A stretch of DNA of 64,000 nt from Kitagawia praeruptora (taxonomy: Eukaryota > Streptophyta > Magnoliopsida > Apiales > Apiaceae), in NCBI GenBank assembly GCA_037693485.1, contig CM075346.1, positions 61,437,001 through 61,501,000 on the forward strand. The letters are read 5' to 3'. The translations under genes and the position numbers were made by a program. Below the pieces are notes generated by a model, which saw only the letters and a program-made list of their open reading frames with translations, searched no databases and was not told the origin of the DNA. Below are positions 45,774 through 57,472 of the stretch, one piece after another (positions within the stretch are counted from its first letter, which is position 1; each line of letters starts with the position of its first letter).

Positions 45774-46167
45774 GGATGGTTAAGAAGTTGATCCTGGGAT
45801 TGCGGGCTGCAAGTTGTGTAGTCTGGGAAGCTCTCCAGAACTACGTTGGAGATCTTGGACGGCTTGTGTCGAAAATCTTCCTGACAATGAGGTGGTCGGG
45901 CGGCGTGTCCCGCAAGACGAGGAGCCACATATGAATAGCGGCGGTACAAGAGTCACAAGATTGGTGGTTCTTGAATTGAGGGGAGATTGTAGAGTGGGTG
46001 TCAACCCAAGTCCTACATCGATAAGATAAAGAAGAATCATCTTGAATATAAGCAGCCAAAGAACTCCATTAGTGTAAGGCCTTTTGGGAGGAACCCAAAA
46101 ACAAATCTGTGCGGGCTTGGCCACGGCCCAAAGCGGACAATATAATACTAATGTTGAGTTAATGGGT

Positions 46168-46495
46168 TGTAATGTAATTGCTAGTCTATTTGCGAATCGA
46201 AAATAAAGTGCATAACAAGTAAGAAAATAAACTTGAAAGGAAAGAAAAAGTTCAATAATATTTCATTGCTTGCTTTCCAAGTTGATCAGGTGCACGAATA
46301 TATACACCCCTCCCTCATGACAAGCACGCTTATCCTTTTACAAAATAAAGAAAAATAATTTAATTGCTGACTCAGCATAACTACTTCGTTTTAAACACAA
46401 TCCAGATCTTTCTCTTATATCCAAAACGCTGTCGTTTTGATCAACTTAATAAGTACCCACACTTAGGGTGTTTACCCTAGTACTTATTTGTGACA
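46168..46495 (-). repeat. 3' LTR of the chromovirus (328 bp)
   Basis: Read on the minus strand it runs TGTCACAAATAAG ... ATTACA. The polypurine tract AAGAAAGGGGCAGT (minus) lies next to it at 46496-46509. Confidence 0.95.
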
Positions 46496-46509
46496 ACTGC
46501 CCCTTTCTT

Positions 46510-48300
46510 GAAATAGCGGCGACCTCGCCGATAAAATCTGGAAATTTGCTCTGGATTTCGTCATAGTCTTCCCACGTTGCATCTTCGGGGAGTTTGCCTT
46601 TTCATTTAATTAGCAGGGCCACCCCAGCCGCGTTGTTTTTCTTGAGAAGGCGGCGGTCCAAGATTTGCTCCGGCACCAGAGTATTAATAGAAGCATCCAT
46701 CGAAGGTAGAGAGGCAGAGACTGTATCGTTGTTGCCTACCTTCTTTTTAAGCAAGGAGACATGGAAGGTGTTGTGGATTTTGGCTTCTGGAGGAAGGTCC
46801 AAACGATAGGCAACCTGGCCAATTCGCTTCAAGATCGTATAAGGACCATAATAGCGAGCAGAGAATTTGTGATCTTTGGTGTTCTTGAGGGAGGTTTGAC
46901 GAAAGGCTTGAACTTTAAGAAAGACTTTGTCGACTTCAGAGAAGTGGCGCTCATATCGATGCTTGTTGGCGTAAAGGGTCATTCTTTCTTGGGATTTTTG
47001 AAGGTGAGCTTTGAGCAAGGGTTGCAACTCAGCACGTTGGCGCAAGAACTGATCCACTGTGGCATTTTTTGTGTTCTGGGCTTGATGGTAATTGACACTA
47101 GGCGGGTCTTTTCCGTACAAGGCTTTATAAGGTGTCATGTTAATGGCGGAGTGGTGGTTAGTGTTATACCACCATTCGGCCATCGAGAGCCAGTGAGACC
47201 GATCTTTGGGTTTTTGATGGGTGAGACAACGGAGGTACATCTCTACACACTGATTAAGCCGTTCACTTTGGCCATCCGATTGCGGGTTATAAGCAGTGGT
47301 GAGGTGGGAGGTTGAGCCCAAGGCTGCGAACAATTCAGACCAAAAATGGCTTGTAAAAATCTTATCTCGATCAGAAATAAGAACTTTTGGTGGCCCATAT
47401 AGCTTAACAACTTGATCTAGGAACTTCTGGGCAACTTGTGTAGCTGTGAAAGGGTGTTGAAGCGGAATTAAGTGGCAGTACTTGGTGTATTTGTCGATCA
47501 CAACCATGATGGTGTCGTAGCCACTTGATTTTGGCAGGCTTTCAATAAAGTCCATAGTGACCATTTCCCACGAATTTTGAGGAACAGAAATGGGTTGTAG
47601 AAGACCCGGAGTGCGAACATGTTCCCCTTTAAAGCGTTGGCAAATGTCACAGGATAGAACAAAAGCTGTGACCTCCTTAAAGATAGTTGGCCACCAAAAC
47701 AGATTGGTGATTCGTTTAGCAGTGGCATTGATGCCCGAGTGTCCGCCCTCCTTGCTGCCGTGCATATTGTGAATGATAGAGGTGCGTACCTCGCCACCCG
47801 AGCCTACATATAATTTTCCCTTGTGTCTCAATTCACCATCCTGGAGAGCATAATCAGGTACAGATTGAGGATCAATGGCCAGTTGGGTAAGAATTGGTTG
47901 AACAGAAGGATCTTGTTCCCAAGAAGTTTGCAGATCTGTTTTCCATTTGGGAATGACGATGGAGATAGCGTTGAGTTCCTTCTGTGATTCGCTATTTGAA
48001 CCTTCGTAAAGGCGAGATAATGGATCAGCCACCAGATTTTCACGGCCATGTTTGTATTAAATAGTATAGTCGAAGCCTAATAACTTCGTCAACCATTTTT
48101 GTTGAAGAAGAGTGGTGATTTTTTGACATAAAAGATGCTTTAAAGCCTTCTGATCAGTACGAATAATAAATGGTTTGCCCAACAGATATCCCCTCCATTT
48201 TTGGACAGCAAGAACAATCGCCAGAAGTTTTTTTTCGTATGTTGAGAGGCCTAAGTCCCTTTGAGAGATGGATTTGCTGAAAAAAGCTAAAGGGCGGCCT
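46510..48300 (-). pseudogene. Chromovirus RNase H, integrase and chromodomain-like C-terminus (broken)
   Basis: The open part (48032-46602, 476 codons) starts in the RNase H end (ADPLSRLYEG). It has the integrase zinc domain (CDICQRFK, with HSGINATAKR), core residues in VTMDFIESLP, VLISDRDKIFTS and SDGQSERLNQ (D, D, E), and the GPY/F part (ARYYGPYTILKRIG, HNTFHVSLLKK). The frame stops at LLIK where the chromodomain tryptophan codon should be. After the stop the same frame continues KGKLPEDATWEDYDEIQ, so a single W-to-stop change ends it early. Upstream (48033-48300) RNase H has stops at VLM|EGRPLAFFSK and near YKHGRENLVADP. Confidence 0.9.
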
Positions 48301-48302
48301 TC

Positions 48303-49268
48303 CTACATTAACACCGTGCCTACGCCGGACTTACAAGCATCAGTCTCGACGACAAAAGATTTCGAGAAATCAGGTAGGCCAAGTACAGGGGTGCTACACA
48401 TTGCCTTTTTTAGCTGTTGGAAAGCTAACTCAGCTTGGGGTGACCAGTGAAAAGCCCCTTTCTTGAGTAAATCGGTGAGAGGACGGCTTAGAGAACCGTA
48501 GTGTCGCACAAATCGCCTATAATAGCCCATGAGGCCGAGAAAACCTCGTAAGGATTTCGATGTTGTGGGAGTGGGCCAATTTTGCATTGCACTAATTTTA
48601 CTGTCGTCTGCTGCTATGCCATCTTTGCTAATAATATGCCCAAGGTATTTGAGGCTGGTTTGTACAAATGCACATTTACTTCGTTTCACATGTAAGTGGT
48701 TCTGTTGGAGCCTGTAAAAAACCAGCTTTAAGTGTTCTCGGTGCTGATTCAAGTCCTTACTGTAGACGAGAAAGTCATCGAAGAATAAGAGGACGAAACT
48801 GCAAATATAATCACGAAAAATTTCATTCATTACTCCTTGGAACGTGGCCGGGGCGTTAGTTAGGCCGAAGGGCATGACAATAAATTCATAGTGCCCTAGC
48901 TGTTTTTTAAAAGTAGTTTTGTGGATATCCGGCTCATGAACACTGATTTGATAGTAGCCACTACGGAGATCCAATTTGCTAAAGACCGTGCTGCCGTGTA
49001 ACTCGTCCATCATTTCCTCAATTAAGGGAATGGGAAATCGGTTCTTTATGGTGATGGCATTGAGGGCCCTGTAATCCACACAGAAACGCCATATATTGTC
49101 TCGTTTCTTCACAAGAAGGACATGGGAAGCATAAGGGGACTGACTATGGCGAATTATACCACTGTCCAACATCTCACGGACCATTTTTTCAATCTCCACT
49201 CGTTGAAGGTACGGGCATTTATACGGGTTTAAATGTACAGGTTTGCAGCCCTCGATAATGGGAATCAT
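48303..49268 (-). pseudogene. Chromovirus reverse transcriptase (321 codons, fragment of broken pol)
   Basis: It contains the standard Ty3/gypsy RT motifs: WRFCVDYRALNAITIKNRFP, FSKLDLRSGYYQI, MPFGLTNAPATFQ and the catalytic FFDDFLVYS. Then it reads YLGHIISKDGI and SLRGFLGLMGYYRRFVRHYG, with the start of RNase H (FVVETDACKSGVGTVLM). The RT itself is open, but flanking frames are broken, so a full Pol is unlikely. It makes cDNA from element RNA in virus-like particles when functional. Confidence 0.9.
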
Positions 49269-50298
49269 ATGGTCTTCTTTGCGGGCAGGTGGAAGAGATG
49301 TGGGTGGTTGGAATACATCTTCGTAAGCAGAGATTAATTGATGAATCGAGGCAGGAGTGGGCGATGGTGGACTTGGGGAGCCCTCGATGGCAGTTAGTTG
49401 AACAAGGAAGCAAGCCTGTTCTTGATGTGGTTTTAGAGATTTTGTATCTAAAGCGATTTGAAAGGTCGAGCCAGTGGTTTGTGCCTGTTGTAAGAGGAGT
49501 TTGGCTCCCTACCAATGAATAGATAGTTCGTGCCTGCTAAAATCAAAGCCAACTGGACTGATTTGAGTTAACCATTAGACACCGAGAATTGCTTCATATC
49601 CGCCCAAAGGAATAGCATAAAAATCAGAATTAAATGATGTATTCCCCATACGCCATTGTAAGTTTTCCAACTTTGCACAACAGTTGGTAGTGGTGCCATT
49701 AGCTAGTTGTATACTCAGTGGTGGGCAAGGAGAAGTATGGAGACCTAACTGTTTGACAAGGGCCTGAGAGAGAAAATTATGAGTGGAACCGGTATCTACT
49801 AGCAGCTGAATACGTGCCCCTTTTATGGTTCCTTCGACCTTTAAAGTATGGAGACCTTGTGTGCCATTTAAAGCATGAATGGAAACTTCACAGGCCGTGA
49901 TCGGGTCAGTTTCCAGAACTTGTTGGTCCATCTCAGCCTTGTGATCAAGCTGAGTATTCTCTTCACTATCATCTATCATCAGAAATAATTGTGGACGAGC
50001 ACATTTGTGGCCTGGCACATACAGGTCATCATAATTGTAACAAAGACCTTTCTCGCGGCGCTTAGCCATTTCTGTCGGAGATATGCGACGAATCAAAGGG
50101 CCTTGTAATGGAACCGTGGGGTTAACACATGAAGGCCTGATAGGCTCGTTGTGCAGAGAGGGTCGAAAAGGGGCTGGGTTGATTGAGTTTGTCGTGCCCC
50201 CAATTTTTGGCATCGAGATATCTGCACCAGCTCTATTATGAGAAACAGAGGAGTAAGGGTACTTCATAGAACCTTTCATTCTTTTCTCAATCATCTCA
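49269..50298 (-). pseudogene. Chromovirus gag C-terminus, zinc knuckle and protease (broken)
   Basis: Frame 50294-49575 has the end of gag with a damaged zinc knuckle (CYNYDDLYVPGHKC, second Cys replaced by Tyr) and an aspartic protease with the active-site LLVDTGSTHNFLS followed by EAILGV. Another frame (49515-49219) carries the protease-RT linker with shifts. The frame reads directly across the CACTA insertion site into gag at 54865 (KEQEIFV on the far side, EMIEKRMKG on this side). Confidence 0.85.
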
Positions 50299-53200
50299 CA
50301 CTACAAGAAATATGGGCTATTGCAAGCCCAATATATATTTGTGTTACAAAAAGTGTTACAATAGACACAAAATTTGGTAGTCTATTGCAATATTTAAAAA
50401 AATGTTACAATTAATACGAAAAGTGTTGCAAGCAAAAGGATCATTTTGAAATTTTAGAACAATTGCAATACTTTAGCAAAAACGTTACAATAGACTATAC
50501 ACTTTGCTCAAAATTGTAGGCGGGAACTTAGTTTTTTAGCTGGGCGGGATAAAAAAGGGTAGCAAAATATTTGATACACAATTAAATATGGAAAAACCAT
50601 CACCCAAAACACATCTCATGACCACTGTCTCTCTCATCTCACCGTCGTCTCTCATCTCACCATCGTATCTCCACTCACCACTCTCTCTATCGCTCCTCTC
50701 TCTCCACCTCACCACTCTCTGCCTCTCTCCTCTCTCTCTCTCTCACAAATACACATCTCTCATCTCAAATATAATCGATTCATCAAAAGCCCAAAACCCA
50801 AACCTAATTAAGCAAAGATTTGAGCACATATTTGAGTAAAGCTTCAATTAGAGGTAAAATACCCATATTTTTCCGATTATAATGAATTATACATGTATAT
50901 ATATGTATGTATGTGAATTTTTTCGATTGTATGTTGGATTAAAGCTTGTATTTGTCAAATTCGTTGGATTTTTGTGTTAACTAGTTGGATATATGTGTTA
51001 ATATTGTTTTAGTTTTGTTAATAATTATTTTATGCTCATAGTTTGGAGATTTTTCTCAAGCTGTGATTTTTTGGTTAATTAATTACATGTGTTAATTTTG
51101 TTGTTTTTTCAAGCTGTGTTCTTTTAGAGTGAATCTCATCTCAGCGCTTAGTGAATTTGATTGGATTCTGCAATGATGGACATGAGAGATTGCTGGTGGC
51201 AGAGTTCATGCCTCATGATACACTGGCAGAGTTCATGCCTCTATTTTTCAAGCTGTATGAAATTTGTATACTTCCTCGGCTTGTTTCTGTGTATCTATAC
51301 TTTGTAGCTTGATATGAATTTCCTGTGTGTGTGAAATTTATGTTTTATAAGGTCGTTTTTTAATTAATCTACTATGGTGCTTCACCTTAATTAGCCAGGG
51401 AAAAGCATAATTGTGGTGAGTTAATTTTCTGCATATTACATTTATTTGTATGTGCTATATGTAGGCTTGCTTATCTGAACATAAGTAATCCTGCATCTTA
51501 TTCAGTTTAATTATATTTACATATATTTGCATAATGTTCAAGCGTGTAAATCCTCTTTGATTCCATGATCTTAACTACAATCCAGACTAACTAATATATA
51601 CATATATGTGAATTTACTACATTTCAGTCTTAAAACCAAAGCTGCAGAGTCCAGTCAGGCAGCAGACGTTGATCCTAGATTGGATAAGCTTGAAGAAGCA
51701 ATTACAATTAGTGACAATGTCCTGACAAATCAGAAGTTTTCTCCTTTTGTATAATGCTTCTAGAGATGGTAACTGGAAGCTCAATCTGCAATTTGTTAGT
51801 TTAGCATTATTACATTGTAGTAATATGTGGAGTATATAACCATTATACCTATACCCTTATCTGTAGGTAATTACAGGATTGCCTCCACCCAATGCAGGAC
51901 CAGAGCTGAGCTATTATTACAAAGGTTTTTCTTTACATATACTATGCATTGTACTTCTCTGTCATGTGATCTTTATGCATCTATATTCTTCTTTGGACCA
52001 AATACGAATACTATGTGTCGATGATTACTATGTGTGTTTGGGTAACTTGCTATGTATGTTTGGGTAACTTGCTATGCCACACACATTAATTGTATGTCAA
52101 ATGTTAGTGTATTTGTACTGCATTAGTATTATAGTTCTATTATTCGATTGAGATTGGTAAAATGTACTCATTTTTGGTAATCTGTAAATCTCAGAGTAAT
52201 ATTGGGGAAATTTTTTTTTTTTTACAGGATGTAGACTTGCATATTACGCATCTATCATTTTATTTAATATTGTAAATTGTCTTTATAAAAAAATATTTTG
52301 GATTTATTTTGTCTTCATAACAAATTCAGTGTATTATATATAGTCCTTTTGAATAGCAGTTACAGTTTTAAGAATTTTTTCAGTGCAGGCATTCTCATTA
52401 GTACTGACTAGTGTATTTTATTTGGATTTCTTATGTAAGGCTGCTCACATACTCATAGAGGGTGATTGCCTTGAGCAAAATGAATTAATGGAGATCGAAG
52501 GACAGAGTTCTCAGTCCTCAATATGTGACAAATATCTATCACAAGCTGCCACAATGTTTGCTCTGGATCGATTGCAAGGTACAGGGATTCCTTGAAATTT
52601 TGACCACTATAATGTGGTTTTACTTATGTATATCTTCTTTATTCATGCAAATACGACACCAATATTACCCACCTTTTGACAACATTTATTTTCCTCGTGT
52701 TAACCAGCAAACTGCAAGGGGTTGAACTATTTATTGTTTGCTCATGTGAAATATAACTGTGTCTGATTATTTCTATCAGATGTCAAATAGCAGTTCATCA
52801 AGAGTGTTATGGGGTGAGAAATGTTAAATATTTCACCTCATGGGTCTGCCGATCTTGCGAGACACCTGATATTGAAAGAGAGTGTTGTCTTTGTCCTGTA
52901 AAAGGTGTGAAGACTTTAAATGCTTTTTCATTTTCTGTTAATTAACAAATATTTCTGCAGTTTTACACTGTTATATTAGTTTGCATCTCTAATTTGTCAG
53001 TGTGTTGTATGACGTAACTGATAAGGGTAGTCCTGCCTCAACACACGATTCTAAGATATAAGTACAAAATAAAGGACTGTGAAATGATTGATCAGCTTGT
53101 ATACATCATGCAGCTTAAATCTAAAAATATTTGAACAAACCTTGCTCTAAATAAATATCAGGATGTGCTTTAAAGCCTACTGATGTTAAACCTTTATGGG

Positions 53201-54862
53201 TTCATATCACATGCGCTTGGTTTCAACCTGAAGTCTCGTTTGCAAGTGATGAAAAGATGGAACCAGCACTTGGGATTTTGAGAATTCCTTCAAACTCATT
53301 TGTGAAGGTACCTTAGTAGCTGATTTGTACTGCACAATGGATTTGTATTTGTGAAAATGTGACCAAGTGCTATACTTGACAGGCAATACACCTGTAATAA
53401 TCTAAACATGCACACTAATTTCATGACATCGTATAAGAGATTCAAAAGAATCAGGAAGTCTTTTATATGACCCATTTATACTGAATTTTTGATTCCAGAA
53501 ATAATTATAAAAAAATAATATCATACATTTTCCAGTTATCTATTGTGGCTGCCTGGAGTTTGTGAATTTTATTGGAATTCTTTATTTTTCTTGGGGGTAT
53601 AGCATACATTTTAATTTTACTGCTTAATTTTAATAGATCATTTTTTATCATGAATACAGCTCTGCATTATCTGTAAGCAAATCCATGGTTCCTGTAAACA
53701 ATGTTGCAAGTGTTCTACTTATTACCATGCAATGTGCGCTTCTAGGGCAGGGTATCGCATGGAGGTGATTTTACTCTTTTATCTCGGTTCATGATTTTTT
53801 TATTCTTTTAGAATATCAACTGGAATGGTGTTCACGTATGAGACTTATGATACTGTGTGTAGGTGTAATAACAATGACATCTTACCGAAGAGCTTTTTAA
53901 TTTGCAGTTGCACACCTTGGAAAAAAATGGCAAGCAGATCACGAGAATGGTTTCATATTGTGCTTTTCATAGGTAGGGTTTATCCCATTACAATTTACAA
54001 ATATAGAGTGTGGAAACACATGCTAAAACTGACAGATGTCTTGTTATCTGTTTATGAGTATGATTTCCCTTTTGTATTAATAATCAACTTTTTTACTTCT
54101 ATACTTGTTTCAGATGGACAACAGAGCAATATTGTCGATGGAGCAGCTGATATAATTGTCAAACTAGAGATAGAATTCTCAAATTTAATTTGTTAGTTTG
54201 CAGAATATAGAAAGGGATATACATGTAATTTTTTCATTGCATTGTGTTATAGGTTTTCACAAATTAGCTTGGCACTTTCACATGGAAGACTTTGTTTGTA
54301 TAAGTCGATCGACTTTGTTTGGGTTTTGTTAACATATATTCTATTGGATTTGCTATCTGAGAACTTGGATATATGATTTCTGGTTTGATATGCTTTTGTA
54401 ATGGTTTATTAACATTTTAATCAGCTATTGCAATTTGGACTAAATAAATGTTGCTAAAAAAATCTGAATGTATTACAATAAGAACAAAAGTGTTGCACAT
54501 AAATGTTGCTAAAAAATGAAAAGCATTACAATAGGGAAGAAAATGTTACATAAAAATGTTGCAATAAATTGACTTAGCAGTACTTTTAACTAAAATATGT
54601 TACAAAATAGTGTTGCAATAGTCTATTGCAACATCATAAAAGTGTCACAAAACATGATAGAAGTGTTGCACTAAAGTGGATATTGTAATACTTTAAAAAT
54701 GTTGCAATAAGTAGGTAAAACGTTGCTATAGGGGTCTATTGCAACGGCAGCAGATGCAACGCTCAATTTTGGCAAAAACGTTGCAAAAACCTCTATTGTA
54801 ACACATTTGGGGTCTAATATGACACTTTTTTGGCGTTGCAATAGCCCATATTTCTTGTAGTG
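50299..54862. mobile_element. CACTA (En/Spm-type) transposon with captured gene fragments, 4.56 kb
   Basis: It starts CACTACAAGAAATATGGG and ends CCCATATTTCTTGTAGTG, a perfect inverted pair beginning CACTA. A 3-bp duplication TCA flanks it (50296-50298, 54863-54865). Subterminal regions (50320-50520 and 54430-54840) are filled with TGTTGCAATA/GTTACAA words, the usual transposase-binding design. No transposase frame is present. The interior on the plus strand carries exon-intron blocks, four of which encode an ATX-type ePHD (52780-53972). Other possible exons (about 51630-51755, 51865-51925, 52430-52590) are not recognised. A CTCTCTC-rich leader at 50600-50760 looks like a captured 5' UTR. Confidence 0.93.
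52780..54150 (+). pseudogene. Captured fragment of an ATX3/4/5-type trithorax H3 methyltransferase gene (ePHD)
   Basis: Exons 52780-52904, 53162-53307, 53660-53764 and 53908-53972 have GT-AG borders and join in one frame. They read CQIAVHQECYGVRN, FTSWVCRSCETPDIERECCL, WVHITCAWFQPEVSFASDE, GILRIPSNSFVK, CIICKQIHGSCKQCCKC, YYHAMCASRAGYRME and QITRMVSYCAFHR. This is the extended PHD of ATX3/4/5. A further acceptor at 54113 adds a short non-homologous tail that stops at 54148-54150. The upstream part of the first PHD, the PWWP and the SET domain are missing, so it cannot methylate histones. VKGG of the family is VKGC here. No stop or frameshift interrupts the ~145 homologous codons. Confidence 0.88.
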
Positions 54863-54865
54863 TCA

Positions 54866-55973
54866 ACAAATATTTCTTGTTCCTTTGCTTTATCCATGGC
54901 GTCTTGTAGGGAAGAGGGTTTATAGATATATAGGGCTTGTTGGATATCCTGTCGTAACCCACTGAGAAAGCTTGATATGTAAAATTCTTCAGGATAAAAG
55001 GCATAAGAGCTCATCAGATAACCACGAAGTTCTTCAAATTCAGCAACATAAGCGTCAACAGTGGATGTCTATGTCAACTTATTAAATTTGCCAATAAGGT
55101 TACCTTGATTTCCCGTAGAGAATCTGTGGAGTAAGAGTGTGGTAAATGCCTCCTACCCGAGGCCTGTTTACTCTACTTGGACGGTTTGGTACCAGTAACC
55201 AGCTTCGTTATCGAGGTACAGAGCTACATAAATGACCTTAGTAGGGGAATCCATGATTGGGTTAAGCATAAAGAATTTATCTACCTTACTGATCCAACCA
55301 CGAACATTTTTCCTATCAAAACGAGGGAAATCCATCTTCGGAAATTTGTATTGAGGCTGAAGGTAAGGGCGAAAAGGATGGGGTTCCGTTGTGGTACTCT
55401 TGGTTTGTGTGGGATACCCGAAACCCACTGTTGGGGTGGTGGTGTACAGAGGTGGACATGGAATAATTGGTCGTGTATTGGGCGTGTTGGGGCTAATGAA
55501 GGGAGGTGTGGTAGGCTGAGTAGACGATGGTCTAGGCATGGTGGGAACAGGTTGTGTGGACTGGGGTTTGTGGTGGGGAATTGGATCTGGGGTTTGGGGG
55601 GTGGGGTAACTTATCCAAACTTAAGAGCAGAGTTAGCACTAAAAGTGGAAATAGGAGAATGAACAGATTGAGATGAAGATGGTGTACCTATATTGGAATT
55701 CTGCTTTTGCAAAAGTTGTTGAAACATAGCTGCCTGGGTTTGACACTGCTCTGTCAGGCCTTGAATCTGTTTACCCGTCACATCTCGATCCGTTTGCATT
55801 TGAGTTGCTACTCCTTGAAACTGGTTGCCCATGTCTGCAATTCGATTGGCCAGATTTGCAATTTGCAGAAGGGTTTCATCGTGTTTCGCAGCGTTGGCAG
55901 CTTGTACCTCTTCGAGGCGAGTTTCAAAATATTTGAGGGTTTGTTCATGTTTGAGAAGCGATGGCCCAGCCAT
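54866..55973 (-). pseudogene. Chromovirus gag (broken, split by CACTA)
   Basis: The start is the ATG at 55973 (MAGPSLLKHEQTLKYFETR), just after the primer site. The first frame is a coiled region to NSALKFG with a stop near 55611. A second frame (55539-55168) reads FPKMDFPRFDRKNVRGWISK and YLDNEAGYWYQT. A third (55014 on) reads FYISSFLSGLRQDIQQALYIY and AMDKAKEQEIFV, where the CACTA element interrupts. Retrotrans_gag features are clear, but shifts and stops make it non-functional. Confidence 0.85.
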
Positions 55974-55977
55974 CGGC

Positions 55978-55989
55978 TCTGATACCAAT
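55978..55989 (-). other. Primer-binding site of the chromovirus (tRNA-iMet)
   Basis: On the minus strand TGGTATCAGAGC follows the 5' LTR within a few bases, a perfect match to the usual initiator-tRNA site. Confidence 0.9.
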
Positions 55990-55990
55990 T

Positions 55991-56318
55991 TGTAACGTAA
56001 TTGCTAGTCTATTTGCGAATCGAAAATAAAGTGCAGAACAAGTAAGAAAATAAACTTGAAAGGAAAGAAAAAGTTCAATAATATTTCATTGCTTGCTTTC
56101 CAAGTTGATCAGGTGCACGAATATATACACCCCTCCCTCATGACAAGCACGCTTATCCTTTTACAAAATAAAGAAAAATAATTTAATTGCTGACTCAGCA
56201 TAACTACGTCGTTTTAAACACAATTCGGATCTTTCTCTTATATCCATAACGCTATCGTTTTGATCAACTTAATAAGTACCCACACTTAGGGTGTTTACCC
56301 TAGTACTCATTTGTGACA
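55991..56318 (-). repeat. 5' LTR of the chromovirus (328 bp)
   Basis: Same length and ends as 46168-46495, with a few substitutions (for instance TGTAACG versus TGTAATG at one edge). Confidence 0.95.
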
Positions 56319-56339
56319 TGGGTGTTGCACGGCCTAACA

Positions 56340-56960
56340 CATGTTCGGAACTAGATGTGTTTGGAGTGTGTTCTTCTCCGCAAGAGCTTTCCAATGTATG
56401 TTCAAACAGTCAAAACGACTAAGGGATGGATGAGTTGTGATGATCCAAAGTTACTTACTTGGACGTGAAAATTGGAAGTTGAAACCTTAAATTCCAAATT
56501 AATATGATAAAGAACCTTTAAAGATTTTATATAGCAAGACACTTATGAACTGTCTAAATGTGTTAGTAATGTGTTGTTCCATCACCTACGTGGGTGCAGG
56601 GGGTGCAAATCATGGGATTTCGAGGGAAAATTCGTGCACAAACTTTTGGGCTTTTCGCGTGTGCGTCATGCGAATACGAATGGAGCAGAAAATTGGGTCG
56701 AATAAAACAGGAAGCCTTCAGGATAATACGCTTTAAGGAGACAGTCATGCACTGGACTCGGATTTTTTCGTTCCTTGTCTCCTCTTTTATTTATTTTGAT
56801 TAATTGTTCATTAGTTTTGATTATACACACTATTGTTAATCATACACATGACTGTTATATTGTTTATGTATTTATCGCAGATTGTCTAACAATCTTAAAG
56901 CGTATTATTATATTATATCTGTGATTAGTACTTATGTTGTTTATTTGTTTGAGTGACAGA
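56340..56960. other. Unassigned flank, possibly a decayed copia LTR
   Basis: No clear gene. It precedes what looks like a copia gag start (ATGGAGAATCAAAATC at 56964), so it could hold a decayed LTR. No primer site was found. Confidence 0.35.
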
Positions 56961-57052
56961 CTGATGGAGAATCAAAATCTAAACAACACGAACATGGTGG
57001 TTGATCCCAACGCATAGGTTATAACACCTTATGGGGGGTTACTAGTCGCTGC

Positions 57053-57472
57053 CAGTGGCGGACGCAGAAATAATTGTTAGGGGGGCCAAAAAGTAATGAA
57101 TAATCAAAATACTTATGTACATATAATTTACATCTTAACTTTCTAAGATTTTATTGGACATACACAAAAATAATTATCATGCTATATATTACTGGAGAAA
57201 GTTGGAAAATTAATAAAAAGTTGTGAGTTTGATATCCTAACAGAATGAGTTGGAAATTTGAAAAAAAAAAGTAGTAGTGCAGACTGCAGTAAAAAAAAGT
57301 AGTAGTGCAGAGGAAAATAAAGGAAAATGAGTAGCAGTCCTAATGAGTAGCAGTCCTAAGGAGTCGAACTCTGGTTTGTTGGCTAGAAAACATAGTAATA
57401 TACAAGTAGAATACATACTACTCGAGTTATATCCCGATCACAGGGGGCATGGACCCCCTGGATCCGCCTCTG
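57053..57472. mobile_element. hAT-type MITE with CAGTGGCGGA ends (420 bp)
   Basis: Ends CAGTGGCGGACGCAG and CTGGATCCGCCTCTG are inverse with three mismatches. The flank is GTCGCTGC / GCCGCTGC, an 8-bp duplication with one change. The interior has GGGGGGCC/GGGGGCATGGACCCCC subterminal words. Confidence 0.8.

Larger units (their letters stand above)
46168..56318 (-). mobile_element. Ty3/gypsy chromovirus-type element, minus strand
   Basis: Two 328-bp LTRs (46168-46495 and 55991-56318) differ at a handful of sites. The 5-bp duplication TGGGT flanks the element (46163-46167, 56319-56323). The tRNA-iMet primer site and the polypurine tract are in place. Order on the minus strand is gag, protease, RT, RNase H, integrase, chromodomain-like end, with stops and frameshifts. 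A 4.56-kb CACTA element interrupts gag. Few LTR differences suggest a young insertion. Confidence 0.95.
45569..56339 (+). mobile_element. TRIM-like miniature LTR element split by a chromovirus
   Basis: The 5' LTR is 45569-45758 (190 bp, TGTAGAGTGGGTGTC ... GCGGCCTAACA). The 3' LTR starts at 45988, is cut at 46167 and resumes after 56318, ending GCACGGCCTAACA at 56339. Between the LTRs are only ~229 bp with a primer site and a purine run (GAGGGGAGAT at 45978-45987). Native length without the insertion is about 615 bp. No target duplication is evident (CTGTT versus CATGT). Confidence 0.8.

Noticed and set aside
46761..47315. 184-codon plus-strand frame
   Set aside because: It is the antisense of the chromovirus integrase.
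50588..50839. 83-codon frame at the left of the CACTA interior
   Set aside because: It is mostly CTCTCTC simple sequence (S/L-rich); it is better read as a captured 5' leader than as a protein.
55177..55662. 161-codon plus-strand frame rich in G and W
   Set aside because: It is the antisense of the proline-rich part of chromovirus gag.
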